DNA of 64,000 bases from Natronomonas salina (GTDB taxonomy: Archaea; Halobacteriota; Halobacteria; Halobacteriales; Haloarculaceae), in NCBI RefSeq assembly GCF_013391105.1, contig NZ_CP058335.1, positions 2,790,001 through 2,854,000 on the forward strand, given 5' to 3'. The position numbers and the translations under genes were made by a program. This document shows, one piece after another, positions 37,509 through 45,701 of the stretch. Below the pieces are notes generated by a model. That model saw only the letters and a program-made list of their open reading frames with translations. It was not told the origin of the DNA and did not search any database. Position 1 is the stretch's first letter; every line of letters begins with the position of its first letter.

Positions 37509-38399
37509 TCAGTCGTCCCGGTCCCGGAAGGCCTCGACGGCGGCCCCGTATCCCGCCCGATACGTGGGGTAGCGGAACTCGTAGCCCAGTTCCCGCAGGC
37601 GATCGTTCGAACAGCGCTTGCTCGTCAGGATGCGCCGTCGCGCCGCCTCGGAGAGGTCGTCCTCGAGGCGCTCGTCCTTCGTCCGCTTCGGCGGTCGCTC
37701 GACCCCGCACTCGTCGGCCAGCCAGTCCGCGAACGCCCACTTCTCGACCGGTTCGTCGTCGACGGCGAGCAGCAGGTCCTCGTCGGTCGACTCGAGCATG
37801 AACCGCACCACGCCGGCGGCGTCCTCGCGGTGGATCATGTTCAGGTACCCCTCGGTGACCGGCCCCTCGAGGTACCGCTCCAGCCGGTAGCGGTCGGGAC
37901 CGTACAGCCCGGCGAACCGCGCGACCGCGCCGTCGATGCCGTGCTCCGGCGCCTCCTCGCGGGCGACGCGCTCGGCCTCGGCCAGGACCCGCGTCTTCTC
38001 CGTCGTCGGGTCCAGCGGCGTCGACTCGTCGACCCAGTCGCCGTCGTGGTCGCCGTAGACGCCGGTACTCGAGGTGTAGACGAGTCGCTCCGGCGGGTCC
38101 TCCCGCGCGCCGAACGTCTCGAGTACCGTCCGGAGCCCCTCGACGTAGACCCGCCGGGCCGCCTCGGCGCCGCGGCCGCCCGACGACGCCGCGAACACCA
38201 GCGCGTCGACGTCCGGAACGCCCTCCAGGTCGGCGGAGTCCGTCACGTCCGCCTGCACGGCCTCGGCGCCCGTCTCCTCGACGGCTGCGATTCCGTCCGC
38301 GGAGCGCCGCACGCCGACCACCTCGTGGTCGTCGGCGAGCTGGCGGGCGAGCTCCAGTCCGACGTAGCCGCAGCCCAGGATGGCGACCCGCATGGTCAC
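37509..38399 (-). CDS. NAD-dependent epimerase/SDR family protein
   Basis: The protein has the Rossmann motif ILGCGYVGLELAR at the N-terminus, the active-site serine in TSSTGVYGDHDG, and downstream residues typical of extended SDR enzymes, though the YxxxK lysine is not obvious. It resembles YeeZ-type epimerase-like proteins. GTG 38399 overlaps the DUF5791 stop in a GTGA junction; ATG 38393 (MRVAILG) is an alternative start two codons later. Confidence 0.82.
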   Translation of the reverse strand: MTMRVAILGCGYVGLELARQLADDHEVVGVRRSADGIAAVEETGAEAVQADVTDSADLEGVPDVDALVFAASSGGRGAEAARRVYVEGLRTVLETFGAREDPPERLVYTSSTGVYGDHDGDWVDESTPLDPTTEKTRVLAEAERVAREEAPEHGIDGAVARFAGLYGPDRYRLERYLEGPVTEGYLNMIHREDAAGVVRFMLESTDEDLLLAVDDEPVEKWAFADWLADECGVERPPKRTKDERLEDDLSEAARRRILTSKRCSNDRLRELGYEFRYPTYRAGYGAAVEAFRDRDD

Positions 38400-38821
38400 T
38401 TCTTCGACTCGATGAACTGGTGCAGCAGCGCGAACTCCCGGAGCGTCATCGGGAACCGCCCCTCCACCTTCGACTGGATCTCGCGGGCCTCCAGTTCACC
38501 CTCGATCCCCGACTCGACGGCTTCCACGTCCAGCACCGCGTTCGTCATCCCCATCAGCAGCGCGTCGCGGGACAGCGTCGCGATGTCGTCCGCGGACGGC
38601 ATGCCCTCCTGGACGGCCAGGATCGACGCCGCCTCCTCCAGTTCGAGTTCCGGTTCCTCACCGTCCAGCAGCGCCTGCAGCGTCGCCTCGTCGACCGCCG
38701 ACGATGCAGCGACCTCGTCGACGCCGCGGGCCTCGATTGCCTCGACCAGCTCCGCCTCGTAGCGCTCGTACAGCTCCGCCGGCGTGTGCTCGCCGGGTTC
38801 GTCGGCGACCTCGTGGAACAT
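38396..38821 (-). CDS. DUF5791 family protein
   Basis: The 141-residue acidic helical protein begins MFHEVADEPGEHTPAELYERYE and has a central VDEATLQALLDGEEPELELEEAASILA segment and a C-terminal FPMTLREFALLHQFIE motif typical of DUF5791, a haloarchaeal family of unknown function. The ATG follows an ACTAAAAA stretch. It is translationally coupled to the SDR gene and marks the last core gene before the accessory island. Confidence 0.8.
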   Translation of the reverse strand: MFHEVADEPGEHTPAELYERYEAELVEAIEARGVDEVAASSAVDEATLQALLDGEEPELELEEAASILAVQEGMPSADDIATLSRDALLMGMTNAVLDVEAVESGIEGELEAREIQSKVEGRFPMTLREFALLHQFIESKK

Positions 38822-38944
38822 TTTTTAGTATGAATCCGATTTCTTGAATCCGCAATCCGCGTCGTTTCTCCGCACCGATGCGACTCTGATACCTGGAGAT
38901 TGCACGCTTTCAGGTAAAAAGAGTCGGATGCACGGTCGTCAGCA

Positions 38945-39826
38945 TCAGTCGACTGGTTTCACATAGAGTTCACCGAATCCGTATTTCGAGTGGGTTCCGA
39001 CTCGGAGGATGCCCTTCTTCGCCGTCTCCACAGGTCGATCGCCTTCGTATCGCACGACCTGTCCATGATCGACGGTCTGTAACCGATAGACCTCCCGTTG
39101 TTCGAGGACCTTCTCTTCACGCTCCCGAAGATTATCACGTGATCCGTTCCACCACCAGGGGACCGGCTGGTTGTCCGCGTCCGGATACTCGGACTCCAGC
39201 ACGAACGGAGTGGTCAGTTCTAGCAGGAAGGTCGAATGGCCGTCGAGTCGCGAATAATCCAGTTCGTCGAGATCGACCATCTGGCTCTCCTTCAACCGCG
39301 TAACCCCGTAGCCATAGTTCCGTTTCCCGCCGAACTGGAGACCATCTAAAGCAGCTTCGTCAACCGGGAGAACGTCCTCCTCATCTGCGTGGAGATAGGC
39401 GCTGATGTACCACGTCGTCGTCTCTTGCTGTTGTCTGGCCTCCGGCGGTTTCCCCATGACCGTCTCGTGAGTCAGCGCGGGATGGCCGCTCTGCACACGG
39501 ACGTCGTGTGTGTTCAATGCATCTCGCGGGCGAGAGTCCAGAAGCCACGGGTGAGAGGGCCGCCGGAACAGGAATAGGTCGTCATAGGATTCGACCGCTG
39601 GGAGTCCTGTTCCGAGGTACGGCCGAGTGCCACTCTGAGAGTGGTCCGCAGGGAATGTCCCGAACTGGCCGGGGACGAACATCCCGTGGCTCGCATGGAG
39701 ATGCTGATGGACATCACGGGGGAGCTGTTGCCCGAGGGCGTGCAGGATGGCGTTCCCACTCACGTAGTACGGATGCCCGATGTAGTCCATCTCGAGTTCC
39801 CAGTGAATCTGTTGGATGCAGGTCAC
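38945..39826 (-). CDS. RAMP-superfamily protein (Cas5/Cas6-like), third gene of CRISPR-less module
   Basis: From GTG 39826 the protein has 293 residues. It has two glycine-rich loops of the RAMP type: FGGKRNYGYGVTRL at about 165-178 and GTHSKYGFGELYV at 277-289, each at the end of a ferredoxin-like half, which suggests two RRM-like domains. The N-terminal MDYIGHPYYVSGNAILHALG resembles the first strand-helix of Cas5/Csf3-type proteins. The start shares a GTGA junction with the middle gene. The catalytic histidine pattern of Cas6 cannot be assigned. A ttttt run on the minus strand at about 38916-38920 may end the transcript. Confidence 0.6.
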   Translation of the reverse strand: MTCIQQIHWELEMDYIGHPYYVSGNAILHALGQQLPRDVHQHLHASHGMFVPGQFGTFPADHSQSGTRPYLGTGLPAVESYDDLFLFRRPSHPWLLDSRPRDALNTHDVRVQSGHPALTHETVMGKPPEARQQQETTTWYISAYLHADEEDVLPVDEAALDGLQFGGKRNYGYGVTRLKESQMVDLDELDYSRLDGHSTFLLELTTPFVLESEYPDADNQPVPWWWNGSRDNLREREEKVLEQREVYRLQTVDHGQVVRYEGDRPVETAKKGILRVGTHSKYGFGELYVKPVD

Positions 39827-40602
39827 TGGTCGTATGCCCCCTGGAAGTCCTCGATATACTGCAGCGCAGTCGACCACGCGCCGATTCGCCGCAGGTTCGA
39901 ATCAAGCACTCTGTCGTACCTACTGTGCGCAACCTCCAGCGGGTGGGCAGTCAATCGAGACCACGTCGTTGCCCACGACCGCCACGGCCGCGACCCGAGT
40001 CGAGCGGACGGTCTCCTCCCAGGTGAAGCGGTGATTCGTAGAGCGAATCGCTCACCCCGGTAGATAGTTCGATACTGAACGATCGCGTCGGGGGGATCGA
40101 CGACCAGCGAGAGGTCGTCGAACTCGTAGCCACGTCGGTAATTGTCCACGAGAGCGGCGACGAGTAACGTGTGGTACTTGAGCGACGTGTAGGGGTAGTA
40201 CACGCTCTCGTTGAACGCCGAGGCCACGTCGCTGGTTAGCCATGCCTCGTGGAGGGCTTCGGCATCGGATTCAGTGACGAGGCTCTGCACAGCCTGCTCA
40301 ATGCGCTCTCTGCCGAACCGGTCGGAGTCGCACCGACTCTCGCCGTCGACGAGCGACAACCGATAGTGGGTCTCGTGATTGTCGACGGTCGGCGAGGGGT
40401 TGCCATCGGGCCGTGAGAGGCTCGCTGCATCACTGTCAGCACCGAACGGGACCGGCTGGTTTGCCGGAACGCCTGCGAACAACTTGGGCGCGTCGTCGTG
40501 TGGTGTCCCGAGGAACTTGTGGACATCGTGCCGATAGGCCTCCGTCAGGATCCCGGTATCACCGTCTTCCGCAGTGTAATCGATCGATGGCTGCTGGTCC
40601 AT
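39823..40602 (-). CDS. Unknown protein, middle gene of RAMP module
   Basis: The 259-residue protein starts MDQQPSIDYTAEDGDTG exactly where the upstream RAMP gene stops and ends inside the start of the next. It is rich in helices (EQAVQSLVTESDAEALHEAW, SLKYHTLLVAALVDNYRRG) with one beta-rich segment (about 170-195). I see no zinc knuckle, nuclease or helicase motif. Position between two RAMP genes suggests a complex subunit, perhaps equivalent to a small or large subunit of an effector complex, but no sequence signature shows this. Confidence 0.6.
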   Translation of the reverse strand: MDQQPSIDYTAEDGDTGILTEAYRHDVHKFLGTPHDDAPKLFAGVPANQPVPFGADSDAASLSRPDGNPSPTVDNHETHYRLSLVDGESRCDSDRFGRERIEQAVQSLVTESDAEALHEAWLTSDVASAFNESVYYPYTSLKYHTLLVAALVDNYRRGYEFDDLSLVVDPPDAIVQYRTIYRGERFALRITASPGRRPSARLGSRPWRSWATTWSRLTAHPLEVAHSRYDRVLDSNLRRIGAWSTALQYIEDFQGAYDQ

Positions 40603-41460
40603 CTATGACCACCCCTCGAGACGTTGCTGAAGAGCCTCGACGTAGGTGGGCCGATACTCGTCGGCCCACGTCGCGTCTTTCTCGTCCATCGCCGTCGTGG
40701 TGTCCTTCCCACGGTCGAATACGCGCTTCAGTTCGTGTTCCTCGTACAGGGGGTTAACGAGGTCACAGTCGACGATACCAGCGCCGAAGTTTCGAGCGCC
40801 GCCCAGCTGGTGCATGAAGTCCGTCTGATGGTCGTCGAGGTACTCGATCGCTTCGGCGAGCAGGCCGACGAACTCCGGTTTCAGTTCTCGGAAAGAGAGA
40901 TGCCAGCAGCCGTCGAGATTGGCGACAGCGTCAAGCTCGGTGTTCCGTAGCGGTTCCCGATTGTCGTCCCGGTTACGGCTGACGACGTTTCGATTGAGTC
41001 GGCGGTAGTGCCCTTCGGCCTGCCCGCGCGTGTAGTCGACGCTCGAGCGGACCGGACTGAACTGGATCGGTCGACGCATGAACTTCCCCGGGCGGTTCTC
41101 GAAGCCACCGAAGAGGTCGAGAATGACGCAGATGTCGTCGACGTCCATCTCCTCGGCACACGCACCTTTCTCGTGATACCCGTCGTCGAGATCGCGCTCG
41201 TAGACGGCCTGTTTCCTGAAGTCCGCATTGGACTCCCCAGGGTGACAGACCGTTACGCCGTATCGCTGGACGACCTGTTCCATCCCGTGTCGGAGCCAAC
41301 CGGACAGCGGGAAGGCCGGGATGATGCCTCCGACCTGATTCTGTGGGTCGTCGGCATCGTAGTTCCCGTTCGACGCGTGGTGGCGGTCGGTCATGATATA
41401 GTCACCGACCACCAGCAAGTCGGTCTGGATGCGAACGTAGACGTCGTGATCTAGCTTCAT
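40603..41460 (-). CDS. RAMP-superfamily protein, Cas7-like (Csm3/Cmr4/Csf2 group)
   Basis: ATG 41460 gives 285 residues. Three RAMP landmarks appear in order: IIPAFPLSGWLRHGMEQV at 47-64 (compare the iPGSSLKGxxR of Cas7 proteins), ICVILDLFGGFENR at 110-123 (the LFG motif), and the G-rich loop QLGGARNFGAGIVDCDL at 218-234. This set marks the backbone subunit of type III/IV effector complexes. A GTG at 41520 could extend it by 20 residues. It abuts the middle gene with no gap. GC is lower than in the core genes, consistent with transfer. Confidence 0.7.
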   Translation of the reverse strand: MKLDHDVYVRIQTDLLVVGDYIMTDRHHASNGNYDADDPQNQVGGIIPAFPLSGWLRHGMEQVVQRYGVTVCHPGESNADFRKQAVYERDLDDGYHEKGACAEEMDVDDICVILDLFGGFENRPGKFMRRPIQFSPVRSSVDYTRGQAEGHYRRLNRNVVSRNRDDNREPLRNTELDAVANLDGCWHLSFRELKPEFVGLLAEAIEYLDDHQTDFMHQLGGARNFGAGIVDCDLVNPLYEEHELKRVFDRGKDTTTAMDEKDATWADEYRPTYVEALQQRLEGWS

Positions 41461-41509
41461 TTTCTCTTGCAGAGTGGAGTTCTTCACGTTCGGATTGCGT
41501 TTCTCTTGC
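41461..41509 (-). promoter_or_regulatory. Leader of RAMP operon with duplicated decamer
   Basis: The ten bases TTTCTCTTGC (GCAAGAGAAA on the transcribed strand) occur at 41461-41470, touching the ATG, and again at 41500-41509. A TTTACAAA box on the minus strand near 41528-41535 would place transcription start close to the second copy, leaving a leader of about 49 nt between the two copies. The repeats could be regulatory or RNA-binding sites; this is inference. Confidence 0.35.
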
Positions 41510-42768
41510 CCGGCCCACACAGCAGATTTGTAAACTGGAACCTCAAACGCTCTCTATGGCGAAATATCCAGTTTAGGGGATTCACGCTCCTTCGGGAACT
41601 CCACACACAGGCAAGGTGTGGAGAGTCGTAGGGAGCAGTGTGCGTTAACAGCGGTGTCAGGCCGGGCACGGGTCCCTTGTCCCACTATCCTACTTGAATG
41701 TCAGCCCAGCCGAAACCACAGCCATCTTGACTCCAAATCGGCCGGTAGAAAGTTTATCCATGGCGAAACTCGGGTGTGACATCCCTGTGGAATGCCCGAA
41801 AAGATGTGACCTTTCAGCCGTGTGTTCGGCGGCCTCCTATCGAGTCATTTCCAAGTCGCGCAGGCCGGGCCACCCCCTCGTTAATCGGTGGAAGAACGAC
41901 GTAATTCGCAATACCTGAATCCCGAAGTGCGCTGTCGCCCATTTGGCAGGCACTATCTGGGCGCACCCTGAAAACCGAGATCGGCCGGAACACCCCCTGA
42001 TTGTAGGGGGTGTGACGGGGTTTCAGGATTCTAGCCATCCGGGTTCGACTCGGAATTACGTTGCTTCGACGCCGGGTGTCGAACGAGTATGGATCTCATC
42101 GAACAGTCCTCAAGTAGGTTGATTCCACCGGAAACGATGGTGGCCATGCTTCTCGGTATTCGATTGGGGCTTCTCCTGATTCAGCAGTTGAGTAGATCAC
42201 CAGTTTCCACACCCCCTGAAACCCCCCATCCTTTCGGGGTCCGTGACAGCCCTGTGGATGGCCGATTACGGCCGCTATGGTGCCTCCGCGCTGAGCGCTC
42301 GCGAAGACAGGGGTGTGGAATTCCACTCCGCTGTGTGGGCCGGACGCGCTGAATTCCGATAGGGGAAATTACTGTACGTAGAAGCGGTGGTCCCTGGAGG
42401 ACCATACTCAGGCGCTTTCGATGACAGAGATACGCTTTCGGAACAGGGTATCCCTATCTGACCTCCTCTACTTGCTTCTTTCATTCTCTACATCGACCGA
42501 ATGGGAGAAGGATGATTCCGGAACGACAGGACTGAATCGGACGATAGACTGAGCCTGAGTAATTACCGTTGTTCGACTCTCAGTGCATTCTCGGAAAGTG
42601 TATCGCTTGAATACCTTCGAAACGGTGGTCGAAACCCATTGACCCTTGTTCGTAATTAATGTATTTGACATCGAAGAAGTGGATGCCTCGTTTATACCCC
42701 AGCACGCCAGGGTTAAGCGACACCGAGTGTTTTCAGAACTTCGGACATCTCTCCTCCCTCCACCGGGA

Positions 42769-42778
42769 CTTTATATTA
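42769..42778 (+). promoter_or_regulatory. TATA box for membrane protein gene at 42799
   Basis: CTTTATATTA lies 21-30 nt upstream of the ATG at 42799, the spacing expected for a leaderless haloarchaeal transcript. Confidence 0.6.
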
Positions 42779-42798
42779 GTTGCCTGAGTCGCGACACT

Positions 42799-43911
42799 AT
42801 GGCCCTCACCGAACGCGTCCCGCTCATGCAGCCCGGCGCAACCGTCCGAAACGTACTCGTCATCCTCCTCTATTTCGTCATATTTCCCTTCATCATCATC
42901 GCCATCCCATTCTTCCTCCTGTACGCCGTCGGCACAAATCGGAACGGGCTCGCCGACACGCTCGCCGACTCACCACTCGGCGCAATTCCAACCATTGAGG
43001 CCGGTGGCTGGCAAGCTGGCATCACCGTCTTCGTTATCGCGATCGTCCTCCTCGGCGTTGTCGGCGCCGCCCTCCCTGAAACCGACACAACAGGCGACCC
43101 CAGCGCTCTCAACGACACTGGGCCCGGGAGTGATGACGGCGAGTCCACTACCGAGACTCAGGCCACGAGTTCACCCGCAGCCACAGAACCCCCAGTGACG
43201 GATGGCGGGACTGCGACAGACGCCGCACCCGCGACGGATGCTCCTACTGACGAACCGACTACATCCCCGACTGCGGCGCCGACGGCAACGGCGACACCAG
43301 AACCGTCAGTCACGACGCTACAATCCATCCGGAGCGTCGACAACCGCTACGACGACGGCCGCCAACAGTTCTCTGGGACCGGCCAGACCGTGACGGACAC
43401 GTTCTCGCATGGCGGACCCGCGATGGTCGTCGTGTTCGATCACGACGGCTCGAGTAACTTCATCGTCGAGCTCGTGAACGCTGAGACCGGCGAGACCGAA
43501 GATGTCCTCGTGAATAAGATCGGCGAGACCAGCGGTGCGATAGCCATCCCTGCCGGTAGCAGCGACCAGTACCGACTCAACATCGATGCCGACGGCGCAT
43601 GGTCGGTCGAGGTCGCCGAGCCACTCCCGCAGGAAGAGGACATCGAGCAACTCCCCGCTGAAGCCTCGGGATCGGGGCCGGACGTCGTCGGCCCGATTCG
43701 GCTGGAGGGTAACACCGTGGTCTCGGGGACGCACGACGGCGAGTCGAACTTCATCGTGCGCGCGGTCGACGAGCTCGCGATGTTCAATAACGAGCAGGAA
43801 CTCATCTTCAACGAGATTGGGCAGTTCGAGGGCGAGACGCTCGCCCGCTACGACGGCGTGGTCTGGATCTCAGTCGAGGCGGACGGTGAGTGGACCCTCG
43901 AGTTCGAGTAA
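42799..43911 (+). CDS. Membrane-anchored protein with duplicated beta domain
   Basis: The 370-residue protein has two N-terminal membrane helices (about 17-44 and 73-95). A long Thr/Ala/Pro/Ser-rich linker (about 100-175) follows, then two related beta-rich units at about 195-280 and 300-370. The repeats share HDG(S/E)SNFIV and a (D/V)GxW closing motif. The linker may be glycosylated and would hold the repeats away from the cell surface. Function is unknown; such SNF(I/V)-type repeats look like small beta-sandwich binding modules. Confidence 0.7.
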   Translation: MALTERVPLMQPGATVRNVLVILLYFVIFPFIIIAIPFFLLYAVGTNRNGLADTLADSPLGAIPTIEAGGWQAGITVFVIAIVLLGVVGAALPETDTTGDPSALNDTGPGSDDGESTTETQATSSPAATEPPVTDGGTATDAAPATDAPTDEPTTSPTAAPTATATPEPSVTTLQSIRSVDNRYDDGRQQFSGTGQTVTDTFSHGGPAMVVVFDHDGSSNFIVELVNAETGETEDVLVNKIGETSGAIAIPAGSSDQYRLNIDADGAWSVEVAEPLPQEEDIEQLPAEASGSGPDVVGPIRLEGNTVVSGTHDGESNFIVRAVDELAMFNNEQELIFNEIGQFEGETLARYDGVVWISVEADGEWTLEFE

Positions 43912-43914
43912 CCG

Positions 43915-44415
43915 CTACTCGCCGCTGCTACCGATGCCCTCCGGTGGCCACTTGTACTGCTGGCGATACGCCTCCGGGTCCTTGTCGGTTTGCTTCGGGA
44001 GGAGGTAGCCTTTGTTCGGCCAGTCGATCATGACGACGCCGTCTTGCTTGAGCTGCGACATCCAGATGTAGAGGTGCGGCATCGGCTCGAAGTCACACTC
44101 AGGGTAATTATAGAGTCGGAGCTGAAGTTTCCGGGTACGGACACCCTCCGGTTCGTCCTCGAGCATATCGAGGACGCAGGCTTCGAGGTCGTCGCGGACG
44201 GGGGGAGTTTCTTGAGGGCTTCTTGCTTCATACCTGCCGAGTGCGCGAGAGAATAGATGTAGCTCAGGGAGTGGATTCCGAAAGAGCTCACTGTGCAGGT
44301 GAATACAATCCCCAATAAGATATACCATTGATATGGAGAAGAAGTAGGACCAAGAGCGGGCCTGCACAATTAGTATGTAACCCTGCTTGCTGCTTGGGGG
44401 CCAGTTACCACCCAA
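43915..44415 (-). CDS. Putative winged-helix protein, start uncertain
   Basis: The frame ends four bases after the preceding convergent gene. Its C-terminal 105 residues look real: an acidic helix (RDDLEACVLDMLEDEP), basic helix, and a strand-turn region (IWMSQLKQDGVVMIDWPNKGYLLPKQ) that fits a winged helix. The N-terminal part before about residue 60 is doubtful; ATG 44328 is an internal alternative, and an ATG in another frame near 44233 raises the possibility of a shifted start. Function is unknown. Confidence 0.45.
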   Translation of the reverse strand: MGGNWPPSSKQGYILIVQARSWSYFFSISMVYLIGDCIHLHSELFRNPLPELHLFSRALGRYEARSPQETPPVRDDLEACVLDMLEDEPEGVRTRKLQLRLYNYPECDFEPMPHLYIWMSQLKQDGVVMIDWPNKGYLLPKQTDKDPEAYRQQYKWPPEGIGSSGE

Positions 44416-44568
44416 CCAAATCGAGTGAGGAGAAATTAGAATGCGATGGCAAATTCGTAATCATTCGGATCGGCGCTATCAGTCTGAAGATGGAATGACG
44501 ACTGAGCGTGCTTATAGACCTTCGATTCCAGCGGAATCGTTAATGGATATATCCCCTACACCGTTTCT

Positions 44569-44976
44569 ATGCCGCCCTCCAGACTCATTCTCGGCCTGCT
44601 ATTGATTGTCGTTACAGCACTTGTCGGGACATACATTGACGATCCATCCGACACGGAACAGCCGGATGTAGAATGGGACGCTGAAACGGACGAAGGTGGA
44701 ATCCAGCTCATTCACCAAGGCGGTGAAGACGTGCCTCGAGATGCCCTCGTTGTAGTCATCAGAGATAGTGACAGCGTGGACGAGCGGATAACCAATCTCG
44801 CGAGTGCTGACCACCCACGAGTTATCCATCCATTCAGCGACGAAACCGTTAGTCGTGGTGATTCACTCCACGTGGCTGCACCAGCCAATCAAAACACTAT
44901 CGTCGTCCTTCAGTGGGACGGCCCCACCATTAATTCGACACTCGTTTCGTACGAGTACGCGGCTGCCGAGGTGTGA
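44569..44976 (+). CDS. Secreted/membrane-anchored protein, pilin-like C-terminal half
   Basis: The 135-residue protein has one N-terminal hydrophobic helix (LILGLLLIVVTALVGTYI) and an extracytoplasmic domain with IQLIHQGGEDVPRDALVVVIRD, a pattern seen in archaeal type IV pilin/DUF1628-type proteins. It lacks the usual basic signal and class III cleavage site before the helix, so it is probably an anchored relative rather than a true pilin. A GGATATAT box lies about 25 nt upstream. Confidence 0.6.
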   Translation: MPPSRLILGLLLIVVTALVGTYIDDPSDTEQPDVEWDAETDEGGIQLIHQGGEDVPRDALVVVIRDSDSVDERITNLASADHPRVIHPFSDETVSRGDSLHVAAPANQNTIVVLQWDGPTINSTLVSYEYAAAEV

Positions 44977-45092
44977 CAAGCCAGCAACGGACCACCCTCA
45001 ACTCCAACTGGAAGGTGCTGTTCCTATATCTACCAATTCAGATGGAAGATTTCATTCCAATCTCACTGAAGAAGTCAGGTGAACCAGCTTGC

Positions 45093-45512
45093 TTAGCCAT
45101 CGATTCGTTGCTCTGACCAGCTCCAGTTCTCGGCGGCGTGGTGTGCAAGCAAGATACCGAAGGTGAGCATCGCGAGACCGAACGTGAAACCGCCCATCAG
45201 GTTCCGCTCATAGCCGTAGAACGAGAACGAGTACTGAACGAAGATATGAAAAACGTACACGAACAGTGCGACACCACGGTATTCGCCCGCGACGATGAAG
45301 CCCCGGATAGCCGTCTTCGGCCGAGTGCGGTGCTGAATGAGCCAGAATATTGCCCTCAGCATTGCAAGTGCCAGGATAACCAGGATAAGCAGGTCGACCG
45401 CTCGCCGCAGTCCCAGGCCGAGCCACTCCAAGGCGATGAACACGATTGCGACAGATCCGAGCACGTATAGAACGACTGCCGCAACTTGCTGGCCAGGACT
45501 CAGATTCTCCAT
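45093..45512 (-). CDS. Small polytopic membrane protein, unknown
   Basis: The 139-residue protein has four hydrophobic segments (about 10-32, 37-60, 80-97, 105-125) and short charged loops (QHRTRPKTA, HHAAENWSWSEQ). It has no recognised motif. It lies alone in the AT-richer island. Confidence 0.55.
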   Translation of the reverse strand: MENLSPGQQVAAVVLYVLGSVAIVFIALEWLGLGLRRAVDLLILVILALAMLRAIFWLIQHRTRPKTAIRGFIVAGEYRGVALFVYVFHIFVQYSFSFYGYERNLMGGFTFGLAMLTFGILLAHHAAENWSWSEQRIDG

Positions 45513-45701
45513 GGCCGTCTGCGCGACGCCCAGTTACTTCAAATTTTCAACCAGAAGGAACTCACAGTGTTCGGTCGAATGCTATCCTCTACAAACCGAT
45601 TGATGCAAAGCCGACATCGATCAGTGGGAGCGGGACCAACTCAGTCTAGAAACCGTGTACTGGATGTCTAACGAAGTGGTGTCCAGGAGTCGTTCGAGTC
45701 A

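Larger units (their letters stand above)
41461..42798. other. Non-coding, hairpin-rich region upstream of RAMP operon
   Basis: About 1.3 kb without a convincing gene. It holds several clear hairpins: CTCCACAC/GTGTGGAG at 41599-41623, a nine-base perfect stem ACACCCCCT/AGGGGGTGT at 41990-42013, GTGGAATTCCAC at 42315-42326, and TGGTCC/GGACCA near 42389. A near-repeat of about 20 bases occurs at 41776 and 42243. No regularly spaced CRISPR repeats are present. It may encode structured RNA, be the remnant of mobile DNA, or hold promoters for both flanking transcription units. Confidence 0.5.

Noticed and set aside
38822-38944. tRNA or attachment site at the left edge of the island
   Set aside because: No cloverleaf-capable sequence or direct repeat matching the right edge could be found by eye.
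42120-42145. Origin recognition box-like TTCCACCGGAAACGATGG
   Set aside because: It has the dyad but lacks the G-string, is single, and no cdc6/orc gene is in the window.
42089-42352. 87-codon plus-strand frame in the non-coding island region
   Set aside because: Low acidity, many Arg/Leu/Ser residues, overlaps strong hairpins, no promoter at proper spacing.
41461-42798. CRISPR array near the RAMP genes
   Set aside because: I looked for regularly spaced 25-40 base repeats and found only scattered words and one imperfect pair 467 bases apart.
44028-44369. Alternative minus-strand frame starting MKQEALKKL
   Set aside because: Its body has Ser/Thr/Arg-rich composition, whereas the overlapping frame 43915-44415 has winged-helix-like sequence; only the start of the latter is doubtful.
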